From the NCBI RefSeq assembly GCF_000615905.1, contig NZ_BAMN01000002.1:158937-222936 (forward strand): a DNA stretch of 64,000 nt, written 5' to 3'. The notes under the pieces were generated by a model, which worked only from the letters and a program-made list of their open reading frames with translations, was not told the origin of the DNA and did not search any database. The DNA is from Companilactobacillus nodensis DSM 19682 = JCM 14932 = NBRC 107160. Lineage in GTDB: Bacteria > Bacillota > Bacilli > Lactobacillales > Lactobacillaceae. How positions within the stretch are numbered: position 1 is the stretch's first letter; each line of letters begins with the position of its first letter. Positions 45,450 through 54,778 of this stretch are shown in pieces. Position numbers and translations under genes: made by a program.

Positions 45450-46331
45450 ATGTTTCAACAAATGCAATATTTTATATCAATCGTAAAAAATCACAGTTTT
45501 ACCAAGGCTGCAGAGGAATGTAACATTTCCCAATCAGCTATCTCTCAACAAATGAAAGAGTTGGAAGGCAGCCTAGGAATTAAACTTTTAGATCGTAAAG
45601 GCCGCAGTTTTGAAGTTACCAAGGCTGGTAAATATTTTTACACGCACAGTCAAGATGTTCTGGACACCGTTGATCAGTTAATCGACAATACTGTCAAAAT
45701 CGTCAAAGATGAACAAATTGAATTGAAAGTGGGTTACCTACGTAACTTTGGTACAACCGAATTTTTAAAAACAGTTTCACAATTTTCTAAATCATTTCCA
45801 CAAGTTAAGATAAATATTACTAGTGGCAATCATGAACAATTGTTTGAATTGTTAAAAAATGGTCAGATCGATATGAACTTTTCCGATCAGCGTCGGGCGC
45901 TGTCTAATGAGTATGTGAATGAATACTTGACCGACAGTAAGTTTATGTTGGCAGTCAGTCGGTCAGCTTTTGCGGATGAAAACACTCAGATGTACATTGC
46001 CAAGTTGGCTGACATTCCGTGTGTCTTAATCGCTGACAATGATCAACGTGAAGCTGATGAATCATATTATCGAGAGATCTTAGGGGTCAAAAGTGATTTT
46101 GTTTTGGCGCAAAATTATGATGAAGCTCAGATTCTTGTCGCTTCAAATCAAGGGTACCTGATAGTAAATGACCGTACTCAGAAACAATTGAATTCTGAAA
46201 TCGTTAAGACATTCGATATGATAAATGGTAAGCAACAGATGATTCAAAAATACTATGCTTATTGGAAGGCTGATAACTCTGGTTACTATATCGAATCGTT
46301 TGCGGAATTACTTAAGAAGAGTTTTGCATAA
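45450..46331 (+). CDS. LysR-family transcriptional regulator
   Basis: A 293-residue regulator. The N-terminal helix-turn-helix (FTKAAEECNISQSAISQQMK, residues ~18-37) and a substrate-binding domain (about 90-290) are complete. ATG 45450 is preceded by AAGAGGT. It lies upstream of the NTF2-like and dehydrogenase genes, all on the + strand, and may control them. The effector is unknown. Confidence 0.9.
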   Translation: MFQQMQYFISIVKNHSFTKAAEECNISQSAISQQMKELEGSLGIKLLDRKGRSFEVTKAGKYFYTHSQDVLDTVDQLIDNTVKIVKDEQIELKVGYLRNFGTTEFLKTVSQFSKSFPQVKINITSGNHEQLFELLKNGQIDMNFSDQRRALSNEYVNEYLTDSKFMLAVSRSAFADENTQMYIAKLADIPCVLIADNDQREADESYYREILGVKSDFVLAQNYDEAQILVASNQGYLIVNDRTQKQLNSEIVKTFDMINGKQQMIQKYYAYWKADNSGYYIESFAELLKKSFA

Positions 46332-46417
46332 GTAACACTTATCAATGAGTTGCTGATTTGAAATAGCTCTATATCAGTCTGCAGAGTATCATTCTAGTTA
46401 ATCAAGGAGTGATACTT

Positions 46418-46789
46418 ATGACTGATAAAGAACAAATCATTGAATTATATAGAACAGAAAACCGTGCTATGGTTGCAAAAAACATTAGTAAATTGAATGA
46501 AATTTTATTACCATCAATGAATTTGACTCACATGACAGGATATGTGCAGAAAAAACTTGAATGGATCGATCAGATCCAAAACGAACAGATGAAATATTTT
46601 GATTCAGTTGAAGATAATATCAAAGATATTAAAATTGATGGCGATAATGCCAGTTTAGTCGGACAAAATCAAGTTAGAGCAAGTGTTTGGGGTGGTGGGA
46701 TCAATACCTGGCCACTACAGATGAAGATGTATTTTGTTAAAAAGAACGATCAGTGGTTTATTTCTGATCAAGTTGCCAGCACATATTAA
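46418..46789 (+). CDS. NTF2-like (DUF4440/SnoaL-type) protein
   Basis: A 123-residue single-domain protein with the alpha+beta NTF2 pattern (IIELYRTENRAMVAKNISKLNEILLPSMNLTHMTG, then strands and QWFISDQVASTY). Members bind or convert small ligands; the substrate here is unknown. ATG 46418 follows AAGGAG. Confidence 0.75.
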   Translation: MTDKEQIIELYRTENRAMVAKNISKLNEILLPSMNLTHMTGYVQKKLEWIDQIQNEQMKYFDSVEDNIKDIKIDGDNASLVGQNQVRASVWGGGINTWPLQMKMYFVKKNDQWFISDQVASTY

Positions 46790-46883
46790 AATTATTTCCC
46801 CCAAATATTGGTAACGTTTCGTTTTAAATTGTAAGATATTCTTGGATATGGATTACAAATAAAGAATAATTGGGGGAAGTAGT

Positions 46884-47927
46884 ATGAAGGCAACAGTATT
46901 TAGAGGACCAGGTAGAGTTGAAATTGAGGATGCACCAAAGCCAACACTTCAAAAGCCAACTGACGTAGTAATCAAGATTATTCGCGCTTGTGTTTGTGGA
47001 TCAGACTTGTGGTGGTATCGTGGACTTGCTGATCGTCCGATTGGATCAATCGTTGGTCACGAAGCATTAGGTATTATCGATGAAGTCGGTTCAGATGTTA
47101 CAGATCTCAAGAAGGGCGACTTTGTCATTGTTCCATTTACTTGCGGATGCGGGCACTGTCCAGCATGTTTGGCTGGATTCGATGGCGACTGTATGGATCA
47201 AGAACCTGCAGGTAATACTGGCTATCAAGCTGAGTATTTGAGATTTTCTAACGCCAATTGGGCCTTGGTCAAGATTCCTGGCCAACCAAAAGATTATTCA
47301 GAAGAAATGCTTAATTCACTATTAACTTTGGCAGATGTCATGGCAACCGGTTATCACGCCGCTAGAACTGCTGAGGTCAAAGACGGTGACACTGTGGTTG
47401 TTATGGGTGACGGTGCCGTTGGCTTATGTGGTGTGATTGCGGCCAAACTTCGTGGAGCAAAGCGAATCATTGCTATGAGTCGTCACGAAGATCGCCAAAA
47501 GTTAGCCAAAGAATTTGGAGCAACAGATATTGTTCCTGAACGTGGTGATAAAGCGGTTGAGCGCGTTATGGCCTTGACTAATAATGTTGGAGCTGATGCG
47601 GTTCTTGAATGCGTCGGAACAGAGCAATCAGTTGATACAGCTGTTAAGGTTGGTCGTCCAGGTGCTGTTGTCGGACGTGTCGGTATTCCTCAAAAGCCTG
47701 AAATGAATACTAATAACTTATTCTTCAAGAATATCGGATTACGTGGTGGAATCGCTGCTGTTACTACCTATGATAAGAAAATTCTCTTGGATGCAGTCTT
47801 AAAAGGTAAGATCAATCCTGGAAAAGTCTTTACTAAGAAGTTTGCTTTGGATGATATCAAGGCTGCTTATGATGCAATGGATAAGCGTGAAGCTATTAAG
47901 TCACTAGTTATTGTTAGTGAAAACTAG
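46884..47927 (+). CDS. Zinc-dependent alcohol dehydrogenase (MDR family)
   Basis: A 347-residue medium-chain dehydrogenase. The catalytic zinc ligands lie in ACVCGSDLWW (Cys38) and VGHE (His59-Glu60), the structural zinc cysteines in CGCGHCPACLAGFDGDC, and the NAD(P)-binding GDGAVGLCG in the middle. It is the intact paralogue of the pseudogene at 43923. The substrate is not identified. ATG 46884 follows GGGGGAAGTA. A strong terminator follows. Confidence 0.9.
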   Translation: MKATVFRGPGRVEIEDAPKPTLQKPTDVVIKIIRACVCGSDLWWYRGLADRPIGSIVGHEALGIIDEVGSDVTDLKKGDFVIVPFTCGCGHCPACLAGFDGDCMDQEPAGNTGYQAEYLRFSNANWALVKIPGQPKDYSEEMLNSLLTLADVMATGYHAARTAEVKDGDTVVVMGDGAVGLCGVIAAKLRGAKRIIAMSRHEDRQKLAKEFGATDIVPERGDKAVERVMALTNNVGADAVLECVGTEQSVDTAVKVGRPGAVVGRVGIPQKPEMNTNNLFFKNIGLRGGIAAVTTYDKKILLDAVLKGKINPGKVFTKKFALDDIKAAYDAMDKREAIKSLVIVSEN

Positions 47928-47933
47928 AGTGTT

Positions 47934-47970
47934 AAAAAATCCTCTTCAATTAATTGAAGAGGATTTTTTT
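47934..47970. terminator. Bidirectional terminator after the dehydrogenase
   Basis: AAAATCCTCTTCAATTA / TAATTGAAGAGGATTTT stem, T-runs on both strands. Confidence 0.9.
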
Positions 47971-48253
47971 ATGCTTGCGCGTTAATAGCATCAGCTGTCT
48001 CTAACATATGATAGGTTGCTTCAAATACTGGGCAAACATCATTTGGAATCGCGTAGTTATTAGTTGTTTGACGCAATTCGGCAAAGTTATCATCTAAGTT
48101 ATCTTTGGCATCAAGCGCCAGTTGTAGTTTTACATATTCATCTCTGACATCGAATACTTCGGGATGATTCTTGCCATGCGCATTAGTAATTGCTTTGGTA
48201 AAAAACTCTAATTTTTCTTGGCGCTCATCTAAATAATCTTTAACTGCAGTCAT
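47969..48253 (-). CDS. Ric-like / hypothetical small protein
   Basis: A 94-residue soluble protein. AITNAHGKNHPEVFDVRDEYVKLQ resembles the HHE-like segment of Ric (iron-sulfur repair) proteins, but the usual flanking His/Glu iron ligands are not all visible in this short form. It could be a fragment-sized paralogue. ATG 48253 follows AGAGGTTCC. The function is uncertain. Confidence 0.5.
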   Translation of the reverse strand: MTAVKDYLDERQEKLEFFTKAITNAHGKNHPEVFDVRDEYVKLQLALDAKDNLDDNFAELRQTTNNYAIPNDVCPVFEATYHMLETADAINAQA

Positions 48254-48325
48254 TGTAGGAACCTCTTTTCATTTGATAATTCTATTTTAAGAGGTAACGA
48301 TCTTTTTTAACTTGATTCAAATCAA

Positions 48326-48361
48326 GAAAAAAGATACCAAAAATTAGTTTCTGGTATCTTT
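48326..48361 (-). terminator. Terminator after the amber-interrupted small gene
   Basis: AAAGATACCA / TGGTATCTTT stem with the T-run on the minus strand. Confidence 0.8.
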
Positions 48362-48595
48362 ACGTATTTCATGTTTTATTTTTCTAGTTGCAAGTTTCGA
48401 TGTATCTTCTTTAATAATAGGCTTTTCTAATTCTTGAATTCGATCACGTTCATTTGGTAGTAGGGCAATCATTCGTTCAAAAAAAGTGTTCTTAGATTTT
48501 TTATCTAGTGCTTGTTTTGTTTGATAAACGGTACTTCCCTAGCTATTTAATGATCCTAATGATGCTATGGATCTTGCAAGTGCAGTGTTATACAT
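48344..48595 (-). pseudogene. Small gene interrupted by an in-frame TAG
   Basis: 84 codons from ATG 48595 to TAA 48344-48346. TAG at codon 19 (48541-48539) splits MYNTALARSIASLGSLNS from GSTVYQTKQALDKKS... The frame is otherwise open and ends just before a terminator, so a gene was probably here. No in-frame start lies soon after the stop. The product is small, basic and unrecognised. Confidence 0.6.
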
Positions 48596-48614
48596 ATAGT
48601 AAGCCTACTATCTT

Positions 48615-48962
48615 TTAACTCAAATCTCTATGATATTGCCACATCAAATATATTCCTCCAATAAGGAAGACGATTGAATATTTGAGTAAGAAAAAGATTT
48701 GCCACATGTAGGCATGTGGTAAAACAATGTCGCAAATTATATATCCTACAAACATAAATGCAGCAGCACTAGCGATAATTTTGTTAGTATGTTCGTCGCC
48801 ACTACTAAAAATATTCCAGCCATAAAAGAGATGATACCCTCTCAGGATGATAGCGAAGCTAATAAAGAATAGGACAAAACTACCACCAACAAGTTGGTTC
48901 CAGTTGGCAATGGATTCCGCAGCCCATAAATGAAGTGCGGTAAAGAAATTAATGTCGATCAT
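48615..48962 (-). CDS. Small membrane protein downstream of XRE regulator
   Basis: A 115-residue protein with about four membrane segments. The family is not recognised. It starts at ATG 48962 with GAAGGAA upstream and overlaps the XRE gene's end by 14 bases. A pair of XRE regulator and small membrane protein is common in lactobacilli and is likely co-transcribed. Confidence 0.75.
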   Translation of the reverse strand: MIDINFFTALHLWAAESIANWNQLVGGSFVLFFISFAIILRGYHLFYGWNIFSSGDEHTNKIIASAAAFMFVGYIICDIVLPHAYMWQIFFLLKYSIVFLIGGIYLMWQYHRDLS

Positions 48963-49188
48963 TATTGTTTCCTTCCTCATATTGAAAAATTTCGTTCATT
49001 GGTACTTGGAAATAATCTGCGATTCTAAATGCTAACAAGAGTGTAGGGACGTAGTTGCCTTTTTCCATAACAAAAATCGTTTGTTTAGAAACGCCGACTT
49101 TGTCTGCCAATTCTTGTTGCGATAGTCGTGCTAGAACTCGATGTTCATAAACCTTATTCGAGATGTTGTCGCCAAAATCTTTTTTCAT
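48949..49188 (-). CDS. XRE-family transcriptional regulator, short
   Basis: A 79-residue helix-turn-helix protein (RLSQQELADKVGVSKQTIFVMEKGNYVP, with fewer than 20 in a row shared), of the type NN(x)R..RLxxxLSQxxLA. ATG 49188 follows GAGGTG. It probably regulates the following membrane-protein gene and itself. Confidence 0.85.
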   Translation of the reverse strand: MKKDFGDNISNKVYEHRVLARLSQQELADKVGVSKQTIFVMEKGNYVPTLLLAFRIADYFQVPMNEIFQYEEGNNNDRH

Positions 49189-49327
49189 GTATTTCACCTC
49201 ATGGATAGATAGTAACTTATAGTTTTATAAAAGTAAAGTAAACTTATACAAATTCAAATTACTGTTTAAATTCAGGTAAACATGTAATAATGTGCTTATG
49301 AAATAATTTTGATGAGGGAGAGAGATT

Positions 49328-49564
49328 ATGGCAGACAAAGAATTTACATTGGATGAGTTGAAACAATTTGACGGGCAAAATGGAAACAAGGCTTATGTAG
49401 CAATCGATGGTGTTGTTTATGATATGACTAATGTAGGACCATGGGAAGGCGGCAAGCATCATGGTAATGTGGCCGGAAATGATTTGTCAGAAGTGATCCC
49501 ACATGCTCCACACAAGAAGTCAGTTTTACCTAAGTTGCCGGTTGTTGGAAAATTGATTAAATAG
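49328..49564 (+). CDS. Cytochrome b5-like heme/steroid-binding domain protein
   Basis: A 78-residue, single-domain protein. The b5 core is EFTLDELKQFDGQNG...YVAIDGVVYDMT...WEGGKHHGNVAG, with the two histidines in HHG and a later His in IPHAPH as possible heme ligands. Short b5 proteins of this type are found in LAB; the redox role is unknown. ATG 49328 follows GGGAGAG. Confidence 0.8.
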   Translation: MADKEFTLDELKQFDGQNGNKAYVAIDGVVYDMTNVGPWEGGKHHGNVAGNDLSEVIPHAPHKKSVLPKLPVVGKLIK

Positions 49565-49599
49565 TTTTTGGGGAATCCGTTATTTTTTAGCGGGTTCTT

Positions 49600-50020
49600 T
49601 TTGGTGTTCGATTCTTTTCGCTTCCGATTGTCAGTGACTCCACCTGCTGTGGGACCAGTCCCAGCCTGAGGTGCGGTCTGGGACTTCGACTTTAAGCTTT
49701 GCATAGTTCGCAAATCTTAAAGTTTGTCCATTTTGTAAGGCCGGTAAATCACCGACCTAACAAAATTTTCACAGCTGGTTCCTTCACTGACAATCTCCAG
49801 CTAGGATATTACGGTTAATCCGATGTGTTGGTACATATGAGAACAGTAGAAGGATTCAGTGGAGTCAGGCAGATATGGTATCCGTGTCGATGCAGTTAGT
49901 CAGCGTTTTATGCTGACTTAGTGCATGGGACGATCTTGAAGACGTGATTTTCGGCTTCAAGGCGAGGTCATAGACCGCATTGTGGCTATGACCGTTCCCC
50001 ACGGATACCATATCTGAATG
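49600..50020. ncRNA. Candidate large structured RNA
   Basis: The 557 bases between the cytochrome b5 gene and pepN have no gene but dense stem-loops. AGTCCCAG/CTGGGACT (49657-49664, 49678-49685), CTTTAAG/CTTAAAG (49690-49696, 49716-49722), and TTGTAAGGC-CGGT/ACCG-ACCTAACAA lie in the left half. On the right CAGATATGGTATCCGTG (49870-49886) pairs perfectly with 50000-50016 and encloses three hairpins (GTCAGC/GCTGAC, CTTGAAG/CTTCAAG, GGTCATAG/CTATGACC). It is more GC-rich than its surroundings. Strand and family are not determined; tmRNA, RNase P and T-box motifs were not seen. Confidence 0.55.
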
Positions 50021-50121
50021 GCAGAACGGAATAAAAATGCAAATTCACATCATATTATAGAAACTCTAATAAAAGTCGTATAATGGAATACGAATATATT
50101 TTTTAAATTACGGAGGAACTT

Positions 50122-52656
50122 ATGACTGGAATTACACATGCTTATGATACATTTCAACCCACACATTACGATATCTTTATAGATATCAATCGTGGAACTA
50201 AACAAATTTCTGGAAAATCCGTTATTGACGGTGATGCTAAACAGAAAGATATCTTTATCCAACAAAAGAATATGGAAATTGAATCTGTTCAAGCCGACGG
50301 TAACGATGTTCCTTTTGAAGTTGATAATAAAAAAGAAGCTATCAATATTACTTTGCCAAAAGCCGGTGAAACAACTTTGGCTGTCACATATAAAGCTACA
50401 CTAACTGACTCAATGATGGGAATCTATCCTTCATATTATGAAGTTGATGGCGTTAAGAAAGAAATCATTGGTACACAATTTGAAACAACTTTTGCTCGTC
50501 AAGCCTTCCCAAGTGTTGATGAACCTGAAGCTAAGGCTAAGTTCGATCTTGCTATCAAGTTCGATGAGAAACCAGGCGAGACAATTTTGGCCAATATGCC
50601 AGAAGTTCGTAAGGAAAATGGTGTGCACTATTTTGACACGACTGTTCGTATGTCGACATATCTTATTGCCTTTGCTTTTGGTGACCTTCAAAGTAAGATC
50701 ACGACAACTAAGAGCGGTGTAAAAGTTGGTGTCTTCGCTACTAAAGCTCACAAAGCTAATGAATTAGATTTTGCTTTGGATATTGCTAAACGTGCTATCG
50801 AATTCTACGAAGATTTCTACCAAACACCTTATCCACTACCACATTCATGGCAATTAGCACTTCCTGACTTTTCAGCTGGTGCAATGGAGAACTGGGGTCT
50901 GGTAACTTATCGTGAAGCTTACCTAACACTTGATCCAGATAATACTTCACTCGACACTAAGCAATTAGTTGCCACAGTTATCACTCACGAATTGGCTCAC
51001 CAATGGTTCGGTGATCTAGTAACTATGAAGTGGTGGGATGACTTATGGTTGAACGAAAGTTTTGCCAATATGATGGAATATGTTTCTGTTGATGCCATTG
51101 AACCTGACTGGCATGTATGGGAAATGTTCCAAACTTCAGATGTTCCAGCTGCTTTGCAACGTGATGCTACTGATGGTGTGCAATCAGTTCACGTTGATGT
51201 TGAAGATCCAGCTGAGATCGATGCCTTATTCGACAGTGCCATTGTCTATGCTAAGGGTGCCAGAATGCTGGTTATGATGCGTGCCTTGGTCGGTGACGAT
51301 GCCTTACGTAAGGGATTGAAGAACTACTTTGCCGCACATCAATATAACAATGCTCAAGGTAATGATCTTTGGTCAGCCGTTGGTGAAGCCGCTGGTATGG
51401 ATATCGGTGGAATTATGAATTCATGGTTACAACAACCTGGTTATCCAGTTGTTAGTGCTTCAGTCGTTGACGGTAAATTAGCATTGTCACAACAACAATT
51501 CTTCATTGGTGCTGGTGAGGACAAGGGCCGTCAATGGCAAATCCCTCTAAACGGTAACTACGATGCTGTTCCAACAATTGTGAGTGACAAGACAATCACA
51601 CTCGGTGATTATGCTGAGCTACGTCAAGCTGCCGGCAAGCCATTCCGTGTCAATGTTGGTAATAATTCACACTTTATCGTTAAGTATGATGATACTTTGC
51701 TACAAGATATTTTGGATCATCACGAAGAGCTAGATGCTATTTCACAACTTCAAATCTTACAAGACTTGCGTTTGTTGGCAGAAGGAAAACAAATTTCTTA
51801 TGCATCAATCGTGCCATTGTTGCCTAAGTTTGCGGACAGCCATTCGACAGTTGTCAATGCTGCTTTGTATCGTGTTGCTAATGACTTGAAGAAGTTTGTT
51901 ACTCCTGGCTCTGACGAAGAGAAACAACTACAAGTATTGTTTGACAAGTTAAGTGCCAAAGAAGTTGCTAGATTAGGCTGGACTCCAAAAGCCGGTGAAT
52001 CAAATGATGACCAATTGACTCGTCCGTATGTTTTGAACGCAGCATTGTATGCTAAGAATGCTGATGCAATTGCTTCAGCACATGACTTATTTACAAAGAA
52101 TGCTAGTGATTTATCAAACTTGTCAGCTGATATTCGTCCATATGTTCTTCGCAATGAAGTTAAGAATTATGGTAGTGCTGACTTGTTCAATAATTTATTG
52201 AATGAGTATCGCAAATCATCAGATGCTAGTTATAAACAAGACCTATGTGTTGCTTTGACAGCTACACCTGATGCTAAGCTGATTGCTGAATTGATTGAAA
52301 AATTCGAAGATGCTGAAACTATCAAGCCTCAAGACTTACGTGCTTGGTATCGCGGTGTCTTATCAAACGATGAGGGTCAACAAGCTGCTTGGGATTGGAT
52401 CAGAAATGATTGGCAATGGCTTGATGATACAGTTGGTGGAGATATGGAATTCACAACTTACATCACTGTTACATCAATGGTATTCCACACTCCAGAACGT
52501 TTGGCAGAGTTCAAAGCCTTCTTTGAACCTAAGTTGAATACACCTGGTATGACTCGTGAAATCAGCATGGATATCAAGGTTGTTGAAACTCGTGTTGCTT
52601 TGATCGAATCTGAAAAAGCTGCGGTTAATGCTGCTGTTGCTGAAATTGTTAAATAA
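50122..52656 (+). CDS. pepN: Aminopeptidase N
   Basis: An 844-residue M1 zinc aminopeptidase. GAMENWG (substrate N-terminus) at about 253 and the zinc site HELAHQWFGDLVTMKWWDDLWLNESFAN at about 288 (His, His, distal Glu) are intact. It removes many N-terminal residues from peptides in the cytoplasm and is the major LAB aminopeptidase. ATG 50122 follows GGAGG. Length is as expected (845-850). It has its own terminator. Confidence 0.97.
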   Translation: MTGITHAYDTFQPTHYDIFIDINRGTKQISGKSVIDGDAKQKDIFIQQKNMEIESVQADGNDVPFEVDNKKEAINITLPKAGETTLAVTYKATLTDSMMGIYPSYYEVDGVKKEIIGTQFETTFARQAFPSVDEPEAKAKFDLAIKFDEKPGETILANMPEVRKENGVHYFDTTVRMSTYLIAFAFGDLQSKITTTKSGVKVGVFATKAHKANELDFALDIAKRAIEFYEDFYQTPYPLPHSWQLALPDFSAGAMENWGLVTYREAYLTLDPDNTSLDTKQLVATVITHELAHQWFGDLVTMKWWDDLWLNESFANMMEYVSVDAIEPDWHVWEMFQTSDVPAALQRDATDGVQSVHVDVEDPAEIDALFDSAIVYAKGARMLVMMRALVGDDALRKGLKNYFAAHQYNNAQGNDLWSAVGEAAGMDIGGIMNSWLQQPGYPVVSASVVDGKLALSQQQFFIGAGEDKGRQWQIPLNGNYDAVPTIVSDKTITLGDYAELRQAAGKPFRVNVGNNSHFIVKYDDTLLQDILDHHEELDAISQLQILQDLRLLAEGKQISYASIVPLLPKFADSHSTVVNAALYRVANDLKKFVTPGSDEEKQLQVLFDKLSAKEVARLGWTPKAGESNDDQLTRPYVLNAALYAKNADAIASAHDLFTKNASDLSNLSADIRPYVLRNEVKNYGSADLFNNLLNEYRKSSDASYKQDLCVALTATPDAKLIAELIEKFEDAETIKPQDLRAWYRGVLSNDEGQQAAWDWIRNDWQWLDDTVGGDMEFTTYITVTSMVFHTPERLAEFKAFFEPKLNTPGMTREISMDIKVVETRVALIESEKAAVNAAVAEIVK

Positions 52657-52673
52657 AATATGAATAAATAAAT

Positions 52674-52718
52674 AAGCTTTAGAAATCCTTTTGTGATAGG
52701 GTTTCTAAAGCTTTTTTT
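52674..52718 (+). terminator. pepN terminator
   Basis: AAGCTTTAGAAATCC / GGGTTTCTAAAGCTT stem with seven Ts. Confidence 0.9.
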
Positions 52719-52799
52719 GTTTACTGAATTTGTAGTTGTATAGCAGCTTTGTGATAATAATAGTTGGTTAGTTCAAAAAAGCAAAAGGAGGAATTTAGA

Positions 52800-53144
52800 A
52801 TTAATCAAGCAAAAATGAACGAAGTCATATCTTCTGTAAATACACTGTTAGGGGAATTTAATTCTACATTCTCCGATTCAGCAATTGAAATGGAGATTAA
52901 AAAGAAAATTTCGAAAGCATACATATCTATCAACAAGTTGGAATCGACGAAAGAAAAATATAATGAAATTCCACATGCCTTGATTCCGTTGGATGATTTT
53001 TTGATGCAGGCGGCAGTTAGTAAGAAATATCACTTCAGCCCGGAACAGGATCGGATAATTAAAGAATACAAACATGCTTATTCCAAATCACATTCGGGTT
53101 CACTTGGTGCAGTTTTGAATGCTGCAGCTTTGTTTCATCCTTAA
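52800..53144 (+). CDS. Putative bacteriocin-immunity-like small protein
   Basis: About 115 residues, all helical by composition (KKISKAYISINKLESTKEKYN, LIPLDDFLMQAAVSKKYHF). The size and pattern recall class II bacteriocin immunity proteins, but no bacteriocin gene lies nearby. GGAGG is followed after 8-9 bases by ATT 52800, not by ATG; the next ATG is 52815, 24 bases from GGAGG. The start may be a mutated ATG or the rare ATT. The family call is weak. Confidence 0.4.
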   Translation: MNQAKMNEVISSVNTLLGEFNSTFSDSAIEMEIKKKISKAYISINKLESTKEKYNEIPHALIPLDDFLMQAAVSKKYHFSPEQDRIIKEYKHAYSKSHSGSLGAVLNAAALFHP

Positions 53145-53159
53145 AGGTGTTTGGAAAAT

Positions 53160-53208
53160 AAAAAATCCTAGAAAATCTGTAGTTATACAGACATTTCTAG
53201 GATTTTTA
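53160..53208. terminator. Bidirectional terminator
   Basis: AAAAATCCTAGAAA ... TTTCTAGGATTTTT with an inner TCTGTA/TACAGA pair, T-runs on both strands. Confidence 0.9.
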
Positions 53209-53214
53209 TTTGTT

Positions 53215-53913
53215 CTAGTTACTATCACCAAAGATAGAAAGAATGCTCAAGAAAATGTTAATGAAGTCCATTACCAAACTAATTGAGGCTACCAATGCGA
53301 TAGCACCAAGATTTTCTGAACCTTGAGCATTGGCGTAGATACGTTTGATGTTTTGTGAATCAAAGGCGATGTAGAACAAGAATACAATGATAACAGCGAT
53401 GTTGACTAGTAGAGCCGCAACAGTACTGTGGAAGATAACAATGTTTAGGAATGAAACAACGATGATTGAGATCAAACCAATCAATAAAGTTCTGTTCCAA
53501 CTTGTTAAGTCCTTCTTAGTGAAGAAACCAATTCCGGCAGATACGATGAAGATAACCGAAGTTACTGCAAGGGATTGAACGATACTTTGAGCTGAGTACA
53601 TGTAGAATACGGGAACACCGAAGACTGACATTGTTAGTAAGAATAATACGTAACTGATGAACGTCATTGGATACGATGTTGCCGCAAATCGATTTGCCAT
53701 ATTGATGAATGCAAATGCGACGGCGATTGTTACTAGTGAAAAGATAAGAGCGTGTCCACTCATCATATTCATAATTGCATATGAGAGCGATGTGTTTCTG
53801 GCAATAGCATTAGCTGCTACAGTCCAGAAAGCAACACCCAGTCCAGTGTATAAGTACACTAGAGAAGTGAAACGAGCCAAACCAGTGGCTCTTGCTTTGT
53901 CTATTGATTGCAT
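53215..53913 (-). CDS. Bax inhibitor-1 / YccA-family membrane protein
   Basis: A 232-residue protein with seven membrane segments, typical of BI-1/YccA (TM segments between about 15 and 228). The C-terminal DFINIFLSILSIFG follows the family pattern. Bacterial members affect FtsH proteolysis or ion leak; the role here is not known. ATG 53913 follows AAAAGGAGGG. Confidence 0.9.
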   Translation of the reverse strand: MQSIDKARATGLARFTSLVYLYTGLGVAFWTVAANAIARNTSLSYAIMNMMSGHALIFSLVTIAVAFAFINMANRFAATSYPMTFISYVLFLLTMSVFGVPVFYMYSAQSIVQSLAVTSVIFIVSAGIGFFTKKDLTSWNRTLLIGLISIIVVSFLNIVIFHSTVAALLVNIAVIIVFLFYIAFDSQNIKRIYANAQGSENLGAIALVASISLVMDFINIFLSILSIFGDSN

Positions 53914-53989
53914 TTATTGCCCTCCTTTTAGTATTGAATATTGTAACAAATATGGCGAGGGATTGCAGGGATGAGGAGCATTATATAAG

Positions 53990-54637
53990 TTAGTTTGTTA
54001 TATCTTTATACGAATCATTAACCTCATCGTCCATTTGAGTAAATTTATCGTAAAAATTATTATAACTTCCAGTAGGATTAGAAATGTAATCATACATTTT
54101 ATCTATTTTTTTATATGCATCTTTATATTTGTCAATATCGTAAGAATTAGTATCATTATCATCCATTTTTGTAATATATTCTTTTAACTTTTCTGTTCCT
54201 TCTTTTGTGGTATCAATATCTTTCTGATTGTCTTCCACTATTTTATCTACTTCTGTATCTACATCAAAATCACCCTCACTGTCATCTATTGCCTTTCCCC
54301 AACTCTTGTATTCCTTATTACCTATAGATTCTAAAGTTACAGCTGTTGCTATATATAAATCGTCAAACTTGTACATGGTTTTGGATACAGTGTTGTCCAT
54401 TTTTTTAACTAATGTTTCTTCTTTTTGTTTTTGCTGTAGCTCTTTGTGGTATGACACTCCAGTGCCGGTACTCAAAATAATTAAAATTGGTAAAGAAATT
54501 ATGAGTCCCCATTTTCCCACTTTTAAAACAGTTTTCTTCTTCACGAAAAATCCAATAGACCACGTAATAACAAATCCTAATACTACAAGTCCTATAATTG
54601 CTGATGCAATCATTAATGCTAATGTTACTTTGTTCAT
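53990..54637 (-). CDS. Hypothetical membrane protein with acidic extracellular region
   Basis: A 215-residue protein with two membrane segments (residues ~5-30 and 42-60), then a long acidic, coiled-coil-prone region rich in Asp, Lys and Asn (KKMDNTVSKTMYKFDDLY ...). No domain recognised. ATG 54637 follows GGAGGGC. It is transcribed alone, with a following inverted repeat. Confidence 0.7.
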   Translation of the reverse strand: MNKVTLALMIASAIIGLVVLGFVITWSIGFFVKKKTVLKVGKWGLIISLPILIILSTGTGVSYHKELQQKQKEETLVKKMDNTVSKTMYKFDDLYIATAVTLESIGNKEYKSWGKAIDDSEGDFDVDTEVDKIVEDNQKDIDTTKEGTEKLKEYITKMDDNDTNSYDIDKYKDAYKKIDKMYDYISNPTGSYNNFYDKFTQMDDEVNDSYKDITN

Positions 54638-54726
54638 AAAGCCCTCCAAATATTTAATTCCATTTTTTCTTTCTAATAAAAATTACGTAATTTTGGAAGA
54701 AATCATTTTTATTTCTAAAAAGAATT

Positions 54727-54760
54727 TAAAAAAAGCTAGGTATCATTAGATATCTAGCTA
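54727..54760 (-). terminator. Terminator of the DUF218 gene
   Basis: AGCTAGGTATC / GATATCTAGCT stem; the T-run lies on the minus strand. Confidence 0.7.
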
Positions 54761-54778
54761 AATATTTTTTGATTTATA

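Noticed and set aside
51798..52154. 118-residue frame opposite pepN
   Set aside because: It is an antisense shadow of the pepN C-terminal region with no start signal.
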